Source: Pseudarthrobacter sp. PS3-L1
GTDB taxonomy: Bacteria > Actinomycetota > Actinomycetes > Actinomycetales > Micrococcaceae
Direction: 5' to 3'
DNA length: 64,000 nt
NCBI RefSeq assembly: GCF_030063285.1
Contig: NZ_JASISU010000003.1
Span: forward strand, 310,001 to 374,000
The translations under genes and the position numbers were made by a program. The notes below the pieces were generated by a model. That model was not told the DNA's origin, ran no database searches, and was given only the letters and a program-made list of their open reading frames with translations. This document shows, in pieces, positions 8,865 to 17,215 of this stretch; position 1 is the first letter of the stretch; every line of letters begins with the position of its first letter.

Positions 8865-10610
8865 CTAGAAGAGGAAGTAGCGCTGAGCCATCGGCAGCAC
8901 GTCGGAAGGTTCGCAGGTGACGTCCTCGCCGTCCACAGTGACGCTGTACGTTTCGGGATCCACCTGGATATCGGGCGTGGCGTCATTATGGATGAGATCC
9001 GCTTTGGTGAGGGTACGGATGCCGGAGACGGGCCGGATCACCTTTTCCAGGCCAAGTTCGGCAGGGACGCCGGCGTCAATGGCAGCCTGGGACAGAAACG
9101 TGATGGAGGATGCCTGGAGCGCCTTGCCAAAGGTCGCGAACATGGGTCGCATGGTGCGCGGCTGCGGTGTAGGGATGGAGGCGTTGGCGTCCCCCATGAG
9201 GGCGTAGGCAATCTGCCCTCCCTTGATCACCAGCATGGGTTTTACCCCGAAAAACGCGGGGTCCCAGAGAACCAGATCCGCAAACTTCCCCTCTTCCACG
9301 GAACCAATCGCGTCCGCCATGCCCTGTGCGATGGCCGGGTTGATGGTGTACTTGGCCACGTAGCGTTTGAGCCGGAAATTATCGCTCTCGTCTCCCAATC
9401 CGGCAGGGGAACCATGCTGGCCCCCGGCGGGATCCTTGAGTACACCGCGCTGCTTTTTCATTTTGTCGGCCACCTGCCAGGTGCGGGTGATCACTTCCCC
9501 CACCCTGCCCATGGCCTGCGAGTCAGAGGAAGTGATGGAGAAGATGCCCAAATCCTGTAGGACATCTTCCGCGGCGATGGTCTCCGCGCGGATCCGCGAA
9601 TCGGCAAACGCCACGTCTTCCGGAATGTCAGGGTTCAGGTGGTGGCAGACCATGAGCATGTCCAGGTGCTCTTCGATAGTGTTCCGGGTATACGGCAGGG
9701 TGGGGTTTGTGGATGCAGGAAGGACGTTGGGAAGCCCGGCAATCTTGATGATGTCCGGAGCGTGGCCACCACCGGCCCCCTCGGTGTGGAAGGTATGGAT
9801 GACGCGGCCAGCAATGGCGCGGATCGTGTCCTCCACAAAGCCGCACTCATTCAGGGTGTCGGTGTGGATGGCCACCTGCACGTCGTATTTGTCGGCGACG
9901 CTCAGTGACAGATCAATCGACGAGGTGGTGGCGCCCCAGTCCTCGTGGATCTTGAGCCCGATTGCCCCCGCCCGGATCTGCTCGGCCAGGGGTTCGACGG
10001 CTGACGCATGGCCCTTGCCGAAAAGTCCAATATTGACTGGCAGTCCCTCGGCGGCCTGCAGCATGCGTTGAATGTGCCACTTTCCGGGCGTCACCGTAGT
10101 GGCTTTCGTGCCCTCTGCCGGCCCCGTTCCGCCGCCCACCATGGTGGTCACACCACTGGTCAGCGCGGTAGGGACCTGGTCGGGTGAGATGAAGTGGATA
10201 TGGGTATCAACGCCGCCCGCCGTAAGGATGCGATGCTCACCGGCAATAATCTCGGTGCTGGCACCGATGACAATCGTCACGCCGTCGGTAATGCCGGGGT
10301 TGCCGGCCTTACCGATACGGAAAATATGGCCATCCTTGAGGGCAACATCTGCCTTATAGATGCCGCTGTGATCCAGGATGACCACATTGGTGATCACCGT
10401 ATCTGGGACATCCTGGTCGCGGGTGAGCTGGCCGTTCTGGCCCATCCCGTCGCGGATGACTTTGCCGCCGCCAAAGACTGACTCTTCTCCGTAGACGGTG
10501 AGGTCCCGCTCAATCTCGAGGAACAGGTCGGTGTCCGCCAGGCGGATGGCGTCTCCCGTCGTCGGGCCGTAGAGATCCGCATACTGGCGGCGCGTCAGTT
10601 CCATGCTCAT
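8865..10610 (-). CDS. ureC: Urease alpha (catalytic) subunit
   Basis: A 581-residue amidohydrolase-fold subunit that hydrolyses urea to ammonia and carbamate at a dinickel centre. All ligands are visible: H137 and H139 in DTHIHFISP, the carbamylated lysine K220 in [10 protein letters not shown]249, H275 in [15 protein letters not shown], the mobile-flap C322-H323 pair in MVCHHLNPD, and D363 in SSDSQAMGR. Length is normal. Its start overlaps the ureB stop by 4 bases. A nearby in-frame ATG two codons downstream is an alternative start. Confidence 0.98.
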   Translation of the reverse strand: MSMELTRRQYADLYGPTTGDAIRLADTDLFLEIERDLTVYGEESVFGGGKVIRDGMGQNGQLTRDQDVPDTVITNVVILDHSGIYKADVALKDGHIFRIGKAGNPGITDGVTIVIGASTEIIAGEHRILTAGGVDTHIHFISPDQVPTALTSGVTTMVGGGTGPAEGTKATTVTPGKWHIQRMLQAAEGLPVNIGLFGKGHASAVEPLAEQIRAGAIGLKIHEDWGATTSSIDLSLSVADKYDVQVAIHTDTLNECGFVEDTIRAIAGRVIHTFHTEGAGGGHAPDIIKIAGLPNVLPASTNPTLPYTRNTIEEHLDMLMVCHHLNPDIPEDVAFADSRIRAETIAAEDVLQDLGIFSITSSDSQAMGRVGEVITRTWQVADKMKKQRGVLKDPAGGQHGSPAGLGDESDNFRLKRYVAKYTINPAIAQGMADAIGSVEEGKFADLVLWDPAFFGVKPMLVIKGGQIAYALMGDANASIPTPQPRTMRPMFATFGKALQASSITFLSQAAIDAGVPAELGLEKVIRPVSGIRTLTKADLIHNDATPDIQVDPETYSVTVDGEDVTCEPSDVLPMAQRYFLF

Positions 10611-10933
10611 GGTGTCTCCTCACGACTGTCCAGGGGTCCGTTCACGGCATTACTGAGGCCAAAGACCTCGCGAGCGCCCGCCAGCTCAATCAACCGGACG
10701 CTGCGGGAGTCTCCTGGCTCGAAGCGGGCTGCCGTTCCCGCGGGAATGTCCAACCTGCGGCCGTGAGCTGCTGCACGGTCGAAGGTCAGGGCGGCGTTGG
10801 CCTCCGCAAAATGGAAATGGGATCCGACCTGAATGGGCCGATCGCCCGTGTTGACAACGGCCACGACGATTGCGTCCCGCCCGTCGTTGAGTGTCACTGG
10901 CTCCGCGCGCAGCACATACTCACCTGGAATCAT
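10607..10933 (-). CDS. ureB: Urease beta subunit
   Basis: A 108-residue structural subunit beginning [20 protein letters not shown], with the family stretches [36 protein letters not shown] and [21 protein letters not shown]. It forms the trimeric (ABC)3 urease with UreA and UreC. Beta and gamma subunits are separate genes, as is usual in bacteria. It overlaps ureC by 4 bases and starts 8 bases after ureA. Confidence 0.97.
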   Translation of the reverse strand: MIPGEYVLRAEPVTLNDGRDAIVVAVVNTGDRPIQVGSHFHFAEANAALTFDRAAAHGRRLDIPAGTAARFEPGDSRSVRLIELAGAREVFGLSNAVNGPLDSREETP

Positions 10934-10941
10934 GGCTGGTC

Positions 10942-11244
10942 CTATCGAATCGGGTCGTGGACTGTGACGAGCTTGGTGCTGTCTGGGAACGTGGCCTCGA
11001 TCTGCACGTCATGGATCATTTCGGGAATACCTTCCATGACGTCACTGCGCGTCAGGATTGTCGTACCGAAGCTCATGAGTTCTGCCACCGTGCGGCCATC
11101 ACGGGCGCCTTCAATAAGTTCATAGCTGATGATGGCCACCGATTCGGGATAGTTCAGCAGCAGTCCACGGGATTGGCGGCGCCTTGCCAGATCGGCGGCC
11201 ACCACAATCATGAGCTTCTCCTGCTCGCGGGGCATCAAATGCAT
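10942..11244 (-). CDS. ureA: Urease gamma subunit
   Basis: A 100-residue subunit with [19 protein letters not shown] at the start and [21 protein letters not shown] in the middle. It is the first gene of the ureABCEFGD-nickel transporter operon. The ATG at 11244 is chosen over an in-frame ATG at 11256, since [11 protein letters not shown] is the family's usual beginning and GAGGAG lies just upstream. The 3' part (VTVHDPIR) is complete. Confidence 0.95.
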   Translation of the reverse strand: MHLMPREQEKLMIVVAADLARRRQSRGLLLNYPESVAIISYELIEGARDGRTVAELMSFGTTILTRSDVMEGIPEMIHDVQIEATFPDSTKLVTVHDPIR

Positions 11245-11362
11245 GGGGCTCCTCATGTGTTCATTCCTGCAGCACCACGGCGGCGGGCGGCGCTGGCCGG
11301 AGATTCACCGGTGACAGCAGTACACCACGGCATGTGGCGTGGGACCAGCGTAGGTCGCCCAC

Positions 11363-11378
11363 GTTTCCGGCGCGTTAC
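11363..11378 (-). promoter_or_regulatory. GlnR-box-like site upstream of the urease operon
   Basis: Read on the minus strand, GTAAC at 11378-11374 and GAAAC at 11367-11363 are separated by 6 bases. This is the a/b half-site arrangement (gTnAC, n6, GaAAC) of the actinobacterial nitrogen regulator GlnR. It lies about 120 bases upstream of ureA. GlnR control of urease is known in Streptomyces and Mycobacterium; here it is inferred from the motif alone. The rest of the 11245-11530 gap shows no gene. Confidence 0.5.
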
Positions 11379-11533
11379 CAAGATGACCTGCGCGGAAAAG
11401 TCCTTGACCCATTACCCCGTTAATTCGGCAGTCTCTGGGTCGACGCTGGCATGGCTGCCCGTATCCACGCCCGCTAGGCAGTGCCCCAGCCGGTTCCGAG
11501 CATCCGATGGAGAATCAGCTGCCTTGACACACA

Positions 11534-11565
11534 GAGAAGGCCACCCTGTAAGGGGCGGCCTTCTC
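11534..11565 (-). terminator. Hairpin terminator downstream of the DJ-1/PfpI gene
   Basis: GAGAAGGCC at 11534-11542 and GGCCTTCTC at 11557-11565 form a perfect 9-bp stem whose loop can pair further (CCC with GGG). It lies 100 bases past the end of the minus-strand PfpI-like gene and upstream of the urease promoter region, so it would insulate the two units. Confidence 0.6.
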
Positions 11566-11664
11566 CACTCAATGGACCTCGGTGAGGTCAAGCCCTCAAC
11601 GAACGGGTCGATTAACTGCAGTGATTGTGAGTGCGGCTTCCGTACCGGAGTGCCGTGTGGCTCA

Positions 11665-12426
11665 CTACTCTGCTTCTTCTGCAGCCTTCTCGGCGTCCTT
11701 CTCTGCCCGCAGAGCTTCCGCGTCATGCTGTTCTTCCGCTTTTTCCTGATGAATGACCTCGGCGAAGAGTTTCTCCATCTCCTTGGCCACACCGCCGGCG
11801 GAGGCCGGGTTCTGGCCAGTCACCAACCGCTCATCCACCACAACCTTCTCCTCAAAGACATCCGCGGAGACATGGGTGGCGCCCTGCTCCTCAAGCCGAT
11901 CCGCGAGGTAGAACGGAATGACTTTGTCCTTCCCCGCAGCAATCTCCTCATCGTTGGTGAAGGCCGCGACCTTGCGGCCCTCCACCAACCGGAATCCATT
12001 CTTGAGTTCGACGTTCAACAATCCAGCAGGCCCGTGGCAGACAGCGCCTACCAGGCCGCCAGCATCGTAAACACTGGCAACCAGCGACTGGAGTCCTTTA
12101 CTGTCCGGGAAGTCCCACATGGTGCCGTGCCCACCCACCAGGTAGACGGCGTCGTACTGTTCAGGATCGACGACGTCGACGCGCGCAGTGTTGTAGAGGC
12201 CAGCCCGCGTGGTTTCATCCTCCGTGAAGGCAACCTGGATGGGGTCGTTTGTATCCACTTCGTCGCGAGGCGGCTGTCCACCCTCGATGGAGGCAAAATC
12301 GACGAAATGTCCGGAATCCTTGAAAACTTTCCAGGGGTGTGCGGCTTCGGCTACGTTGTAGCCGGTCTTCTCGCCGGTGTCGCCAATCTCGGAAACGCTG
12401 GTCAGTACCATCAGAATCTTCTTCAT
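11665..12426 (-). CDS. DJ-1/PfpI family protein (type 1 glutamine amidotransferase-like)
   Basis: A 253-residue cytosolic protein of the DJ-1/ThiJ/PfpI superfamily, closest in layout to HchA/Hsp31-like members. The nucleophile cysteine sits in the elbow GAVCHGPAGLLN, with the upstream glutamate region YLVGGHGTMWDFPD and the start KKILMVLTSVSEIG typical of the family. Members act as glyoxalase III, chaperones or amidotransferase relatives; which applies cannot be told. The tail after about residue 225 is rich in Glu, Ala and Lys, and may be a disordered or coiled extension. Confidence 0.88.
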   Translation of the reverse strand: MKKILMVLTSVSEIGDTGEKTGYNVAEAAHPWKVFKDSGHFVDFASIEGGQPPRDEVDTNDPIQVAFTEDETTRAGLYNTARVDVVDPEQYDAVYLVGGHGTMWDFPDSKGLQSLVASVYDAGGLVGAVCHGPAGLLNVELKNGFRLVEGRKVAAFTNDEEIAAGKDKVIPFYLADRLEEQGATHVSADVFEEKVVVDERLVTGQNPASAGGVAKEMEKLFAEVIHQEKAEEQHDAEALRAEKDAEKAAEEAE

Positions 12427-12697
12427 GCAGTGCTCCTATCGTCTTGATTCCACCCTACGTCACGCCCAGCTGGGCCGGTCCAGAAGAAGTGTCAGCTCCC
12501 CGTCAAAGACCACGATTCGCGAATCCCACAGACCCTAAAGGGCCGCCTCCGCTTCACACGCTCGGCGATGGTCTCGCGGCGTCGTTCGGGCAGGACATTG
12601 GCCTGCGGCAGGTCGCATCATGAGGCCGAATAATAAACTTGACCGAAAAGACAAGCCTTTCCCATCACTCCCGTTCGGGTGATGTAGGCATAGAGCT

Positions 12698-13366
12698 ATG
12701 ACTTCGCAAAACCAGCAGGCCCGCACGTTCGATTCGCTGTGGCACACATCGGGGTTCCGCGTTTTGGTCATGTTCGTGGTGCTCGGTGTCGTCTCCGGAG
12801 GTACTGCGGCCATTGGCTCCTGGGCGTATGCACCCGCCGTAGGGTGGATTGGTGCTTCGGGAACGTTCTGCTTTTGGGTGTGGGGCGCTGTGCTCCGCCT
12901 TGGCCCCGCAGACACAGCAAGCCACTCCCTGCGGGAGGATCCCACCAGGACCACGTCCCAGACACTCCTGATCCTGGCAAGCATTGCCAGTTTCGGGGCC
13001 ATAGGATTAGTCCTCATCGAATCGGGGAACGCGTCCGGAGCGGCAAAATTGACCCTGGGCGGGATCGCCCTGGCAACGGTCACGGCCTCCTGGTTCCTGA
13101 TCCATCTACTCTTCACACTCCGCTATGCTGCCGTGTACTTCGGCAGCGGAGGATCAGGTATCGACTTCAACCAGGCTGGTCCCCCCGCGTACCGCGACTT
13201 CGTGTACCTAGCATTTACCCTGGGGATGACGTATCAGGTCTCTGATACGAGCATCACCAGCAGCGCCATCCGCGCCGTGGCTCTCCGACACGCGCTGCTG
13301 TCCTTTCTTTTTGGTGTGGTCATCCTGGCAACCACCATCAACCTGGTGTCAAGTCTCGCCAGGTAA
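12698..13366 (+). CDS. DUF1345 domain membrane protein
   Basis: A 222-residue protein with four to five hydrophobic segments that matches DUF1345: the conserved FTLRYAAVYFG after the third segment, the FVYLAFTLGMTYQVSDTSI motif and the LRHALLSFLFGVVILATTIN end. Function is unknown for this family. It is transcribed divergently from the PfpI-like gene across a 271-base gap. Confidence 0.85.
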   Translation: MTSQNQQARTFDSLWHTSGFRVLVMFVVLGVVSGGTAAIGSWAYAPAVGWIGASGTFCFWVWGAVLRLGPADTASHSLREDPTRTTSQTLLILASIASFGAIGLVLIESGNASGAAKLTLGGIALATVTASWFLIHLLFTLRYAAVYFGSGGSGIDFNQAGPPAYRDFVYLAFTLGMTYQVSDTSITSSAIRAVALRHALLSFLFGVVILATTINLVSSLAR

Positions 13367-13511
13367 GCGCCGGCTGATTTTTCACCCAGTGGGCCCGTCG
13401 CCTGCGATCCTGGGCAGGCCCCATAAAAAGGGGTCGGCCTCCTCAGGAAAAGCGTTTCAGCACCCGATCGCCGCCAGCGGCGTAACCATCCGAAGAGAAC
13501 TGCAGGATCCC

Positions 13512-14192
13512 ATGGCCACTACACCGCGCGTTATCCTTTTCGACGTCAACGAGACTCTCTCCGACATGTCCGCGCTGGGGTCCCGCTTCAGCGACATCGG
13601 ACTGGCTCCGGAGCTGTCGACACTATGGTTTGCCACGCTTCTGCGCGACGGTTTTGCTCTTACAGCCAGCACTGACAACGTACCTTTCGCAGACATTGGA
13701 GCCGGTGCGCTCCGTGTGCTCCTGGCAGGGAAAAGCATTAATCGTCCCCTGGACGCAGCCATTGCACACGTCATGGAGGGCCTGATCGGGCTCCCCCTCC
13801 ACGACGATGTACCCCAAGGGATCGTTGCGCTGGCAGACGCTGAATATCGTTTGGTCACGCTCAGCAACGGCTCTGCCAGCATTGCGGGAAAGCTGTTCAC
13901 GGAGGCCGGAATCCGAGTTCATTTTGAGCTGCTCCTCTCGGTTGAGGACGCACCTGCCTGGAAACCGGCCCCGGAGTCGTACAGTTACGCTGCGACCAGG
14001 ATCGGTGTGGAACCGGCAGAAATTCTCCTCGTTGCCGTCCACCCCTGGGACATCCACGGCGCTGCCCGCGCAGGACTGAACACCGCCTGGCTCAACCGCG
14101 GCAATGGCACCTACCCACCGCACTTTGCACCGCCCGACATTACGGTGACCTCGCTGCGTGATCTTCCTGCGGCTTTATCCGTTCCGCGCTGA
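13512..14192 (+). CDS. Haloacid dehalogenase type II (HAD superfamily)
   Basis: About 226 residues beginning MATTPRVILFDVNETLSDMS, where the DVNET motif carries the catalytic Asp. It continues with LVTLSNGSASIAGKLFTEAG (motif II Ser/Asn), KPAPESYSYAATRIGVEP (motif III Lys) and LLVAVHPWDIHGAARAGLNTAWLNR (motif IV). Typical L-2-haloacid dehalogenases have an S-N-G and an A-H-x-W-D like this one. The substrate is not certain. The ATG at 13512 has AGGA about 5 bases upstream and fits the family; an in-frame frame extends much further upstream but overlaps the DUF1345 gene. Confidence 0.88.
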   Translation: MATTPRVILFDVNETLSDMSALGSRFSDIGLAPELSTLWFATLLRDGFALTASTDNVPFADIGAGALRVLLAGKSINRPLDAAIAHVMEGLIGLPLHDDVPQGIVALADAEYRLVTLSNGSASIAGKLFTEAGIRVHFELLLSVEDAPAWKPAPESYSYAATRIGVEPAEILLVAVHPWDIHGAARAGLNTAWLNRGNGTYPPHFAPPDITVTSLRDLPAALSVPR

Positions 14193-14726
14193 TCCTCGTC
14201 TCCCAGGCGCAGCACCGGACACGGTTTGGACGCCACCCACCCAAGTAGTACGCATGAAGGGGTCCAAAAAACGAGTACTCGGTACTCGGGTCACCGCGGC
14301 TGAACTCAGAATAGGGTTCCCATATCGCACCGATGCGAACGGTGCGCCGGATATGCGTTGCCCCAGGCAGGCGGTTCATGCCACGGGTAGCGGGTTGTTG
14401 GAGAGTGTTCTCAACGGCCAGGTCCGGAGTTGCGCCGGCGGGCAGGGGTAGTCCGCGGTCAGCTCGAAGCGCACCCCCTCCCTGCTGGGCACTCCTTCTG
14501 GTTGCCAGCCTCAGGAATTTATCCCTGCGGCGGGTTTCCGCCAAGCAAGAGACCCATTTTCGCCACACTTCTGCTGGGCAAAAACACACCTCCCTGAGAC
14601 CTCGTCTCCAATTCTTTGGAGCCCTCTTCCACTGCGCCCCAACGCTGCACAGTCTCCGGACCATTGTGGTGGGGCCAACCGTATCGAGAAGAATTCGGGC
14701 TCGACGCTGCTTATCGAAGGAGCATC
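14193..14726 (+). other. 534-base leader/intergenic region upstream of the glucan synthase operon
   Basis: No convincing gene lies between the dehalogenase and the GT2 gene. The notable element is a perfect palindrome: CGAGTAC at 14272-14278 and GTACTCG at 14282-14288 around TCG, which looks like a regulator site. Small hairpins (for example GAGA-gtgt-TCTC near 14403) are present, but I see no recognisable riboswitch class. The gap is long for this genome, so the promoter and leader of the operon probably lie here. Confidence 0.45.
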
Positions 14727-16463
14727 ATGCTGTTATTGGACACTGGCGCCGCACGGCAGGGCCGGATGGGGCGCAAAAAGACCTCGGCTCAACCATTGAC
14801 GCGCGAAGTCCGTGCGCAGGCAGCCGCCCACGGAACAATCGAAAGAAACCTTGAATCACCCTCCCTGACGCTGCTGGTCCTGCTGGCTGCCCTTGGGGTG
14901 CTGCTCTATGCGGGCTTTCTGCTCAATCCTGCCAACGCCGGAGATCCACTCCCCTACTTCATGGTGGTGGCTTGCGAATCGTTTGTTATGTTCCAGGTCC
15001 TGCTCTCGCTTTGGACCGCACTGTCCGCCGCCCAAAACCCTCGCGGCTATGTCTTCCACGAATCACAACGCCAGCTCTTCTACCCAACAAGCCAGGACCT
15101 GGACGATCACCTGATGCGCCCCACGGAGTGGATGCAGATTGGCGGACAACGCCTCCTGGTAGATGTCTACATCCCTACCTACGGTGAGGCGCCCGACGTC
15201 GTCGAACGCACCGCACGTGCGGCCAGGGACATGCGTGGCTTCCACAGCACCTACATCCTGGACGACGGCCACTCTCCAGAAATTGCTGCAGTTGCCGCGC
15301 ATCTCGGCGTCGGATATCTGCAGCGGGTGGACAATGCCGGCGCAAAAGCTGGAAATATCAATAACGCCTTGAAGTCCACAACGGGGGATTTTTTTGTTGT
15401 CCTGGACGCTGACTTCATTCCAGCTGCTGACTTTCTGGTGGAGACCATGCCGTTCTTCGGAGAGAAGACAGTAGCTTTTGTGCAGACCCCACAGGTGTAC
15501 GGAAATATCAGTAATTTCATTTCCCGGGGCGCCGGATATATGCAGACCGTATTTTATTCCCTGACCCAGCCCGGTAAGAACCGGTTCAATTCGGCCTTCT
15601 GTGTTGGGACGAACGTCGTCTTCCGCAAGCACGCGGTTCTGAGTATTGGAGGACTCTACGAGAAGTCAAAATCCGAGGATATCTGGACCTCCCTGATTCT
15701 CCATGGGCAGGGGTGGAAATCTGTATACATTCCGACCGTCCTGGCCGTCGGGGACACACCCGAAACCATTGAGTCCTACACGAAGCAGCAACAACGGTGG
15801 GCTACTGGCGCCTTCGAAATCCTGTTCAGGCGTAATCCCCTGCTGGACCGAACCCTGAGCATCGATCAGCGGCTGCAGTATTTTGGAACGGCTACCTTTT
15901 ACTGCAGCGGCCTGATTACCTTCTGCCTGCTGTTGCTGCCACCCCTACAGATCTACTTGGGCCTGACCCCCGTCAACCAGCACACTCCCTTCCTGCAGTG
16001 GCTCCTTTTTTATTGCGGGCTGTACGTCATGCAGATCATCATGGCGGTCTACACCATCGGTTCGTTCCGCTGGCAGACCCTTTTGCTTTCCACTGCATCC
16101 TTTCCCATCTATATCCGAGCCTTTGCCAACGCGCTTCGCAGAAAAGATACTGCCTGGCACGTCACGGGTCGCGTAGGGAAAAGGAACTCCCCCTTTCTCT
16201 TCATCCTTCCGCAGCTGTTGACATTCGTTTTCCTGGCCGCGACATCCTGTGTTGGCCTGTGGAAAGTGGAATGGACCGGCCAGATTTCAATGGCGGTGAT
16301 CTGGAACCTTCTGAACTCACTTGTCCTGGGTACTTTCCTGGGGATCGCAATCCACGAATCCTTCGCGCTCCGCCGGGCACACGCGCAGCGCGAACCTGAA
16401 CCGGCAGCCGAACCGCTAGAAGACCGCCCACGGGCAAAACATAGCGGCAGCGTCCCCGTCTGA
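14727..16463 (+). CDS. Family 2 beta-glycosyltransferase, cellulose/curdlan-synthase-like
   Basis: A 578-residue processive polysaccharide synthase of the inner membrane. The order is two N-terminal transmembrane helices (about 46-100), a cytosolic GT2 domain, then about five C-terminal helices. The processive GT2 signature is complete: D180 in ILDDGH, DAD at 227-229, the catalytic base D318 in SEDIW and Q354-x-x-RW. FCVGTNVVFR and LLVDVYIPTYGE also match. There is no PilZ domain in the short C-tail, so direct cyclic di-GMP control as in BcsA is unlikely. AAGGAG at 14717-14722 fixes the ATG at 14727. It is the first gene of an operon with a membrane-fusion-like protein and a GH81 glucanase; that partner suggests a beta-1,3-linked product, which is inference. 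Confidence 0.9.
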   Translation: MLLLDTGAARQGRMGRKKTSAQPLTREVRAQAAAHGTIERNLESPSLTLLVLLAALGVLLYAGFLLNPANAGDPLPYFMVVACESFVMFQVLLSLWTALSAAQNPRGYVFHESQRQLFYPTSQDLDDHLMRPTEWMQIGGQRLLVDVYIPTYGEAPDVVERTARAARDMRGFHSTYILDDGHSPEIAAVAAHLGVGYLQRVDNAGAKAGNINNALKSTTGDFFVVLDADFIPAADFLVETMPFFGEKTVAFVQTPQVYGNISNFISRGAGYMQTVFYSLTQPGKNRFNSAFCVGTNVVFRKHAVLSIGGLYEKSKSEDIWTSLILHGQGWKSVYIPTVLAVGDTPETIESYTKQQQRWATGAFEILFRRNPLLDRTLSIDQRLQYFGTATFYCSGLITFCLLLLPPLQIYLGLTPVNQHTPFLQWLLFYCGLYVMQIIMAVYTIGSFRWQTLLLSTASFPIYIRAFANALRRKDTAWHVTGRVGKRNSPFLFILPQLLTFVFLAATSCVGLWKVEWTGQISMAVIWNLLNSLVLGTFLGIAIHESFALRRAHAQREPEPAAEPLEDRPRAKHSGSVPV

Positions 16464-16480
16464 ACCAGAAAGGCCACGCC

Positions 16481-17215
16481 ATGCTTATCCGCAAAGTTCT
16501 CACAATGCTCGCTGCCCTTGTCCTCATCCTCACCGTCAGCGGAGCCGGACTCGTCTACGCGAACGACCGTTCCCATCACCTTTCATCCAACAAGGCCGTC
16601 CTGCGGTCTGAGAGCTACAGCATCGGCACCCCGTTCGGCGGGGCGGTCCAACACCTCAGCGTCTCCCGCGGTGACAGCATCAAAAAAGGCCAGGAACTTT
16701 TCCGCCTGCAAAGCGCCACCCTTCAGCAGGCGCTGGCCACCTCCCGGTTCAACGCCACAGGCGTCGGCTACAGCATTATTGGCGACGACGTCATGGTTTT
16801 TACAGCCACCAACGACGGCGTCGTCAGTGATCTAGGCGTCGCAGAAGGATCCTTCGTACCGGCAAATTCTGCAATGGCCCAGATCGACCTCGACAGCACG
16901 CTGATCGTAGAGGCGACATTCGATCTGACCCCACGGGACTATTCGAAGGTGGCCGTAGGCTCGGTCCTGACGGTAGGAATGCCTGACAACTCGTCGGTAG
17001 ATGCCGAGGTGTTCGACATCCAGGTCACCTCCAATGGCGCCAATACAGCCCAGACCCTCGTCCTGGCGAAGAGCCGGTCGTTGGCGGAGAAAAGCTATTT
17101 CTCCACCGGAGCTCCTGTCACAGCGGAACTGAAGCTGAAAGATGACGAAAATTTCGGTTCCTGGCTCGCCCGCCAACTCACCAAACTGGCTACTCCGTCA
17201 GGCACAAGCTCATGA
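16481..17215 (+). CDS. Membrane-fusion (HlyD/BgsB-like) protein of the glucan operon
   Basis: A 244-residue protein with an N-terminal membrane anchor (about residues 7-27), then an extracytoplasmic part with biotinyl-lipoyl-like beta motifs: YSIGTPFGGAVQHLSVSRGD followed by IKKGQELFRLQ, then DGVVSDLGVAEGSFVPANS, and a barrel-like region ending with VTAELKLKDD. This is the pattern of HlyD-type adaptor proteins but without their long coiled coil. It starts 17 bases after the GT2 gene and overlaps the GH81 gene by 4 bases. In Sinorhizobium meliloti a membrane-fusion-like BgsB works with the GT2 BgsA to make mixed-linkage beta-glucan, which is the closest described parallel. Confidence 0.75.
   Translation: MLIRKVLTMLAALVLILTVSGAGLVYANDRSHHLSSNKAVLRSESYSIGTPFGGAVQHLSVSRGDSIKKGQELFRLQSATLQQALATSRFNATGVGYSIIGDDVMVFTATNDGVVSDLGVAEGSFVPANSAMAQIDLDSTLIVEATFDLTPRDYSKVAVGSVLTVGMPDNSSVDAEVFDIQVTSNGANTAQTLVLAKSRSLAEKSYFSTGAPVTAELKLKDDENFGSWLARQLTKLATPSGTSS

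Noticed and set aside
10891-12447. 518-codon open frame on the plus strand
   Set aside because: It is antisense to ureB, ureA and the PfpI-like gene, whose families are clear. Its translation shows no domain and is a high-GC shadow frame.
14140-14664. 174-codon minus-strand frame in the leader of the glucan operon
   Set aside because: It starts inside the GT2 leader and ends inside the dehalogenase gene; composition is Arg/Cys/Trp rich and no RBS is visible.
14193-14726. Cyclic di-AMP or cyclic di-GMP riboswitch before the glucan operon
   Set aside because: I could not find the conserved cores of either class.
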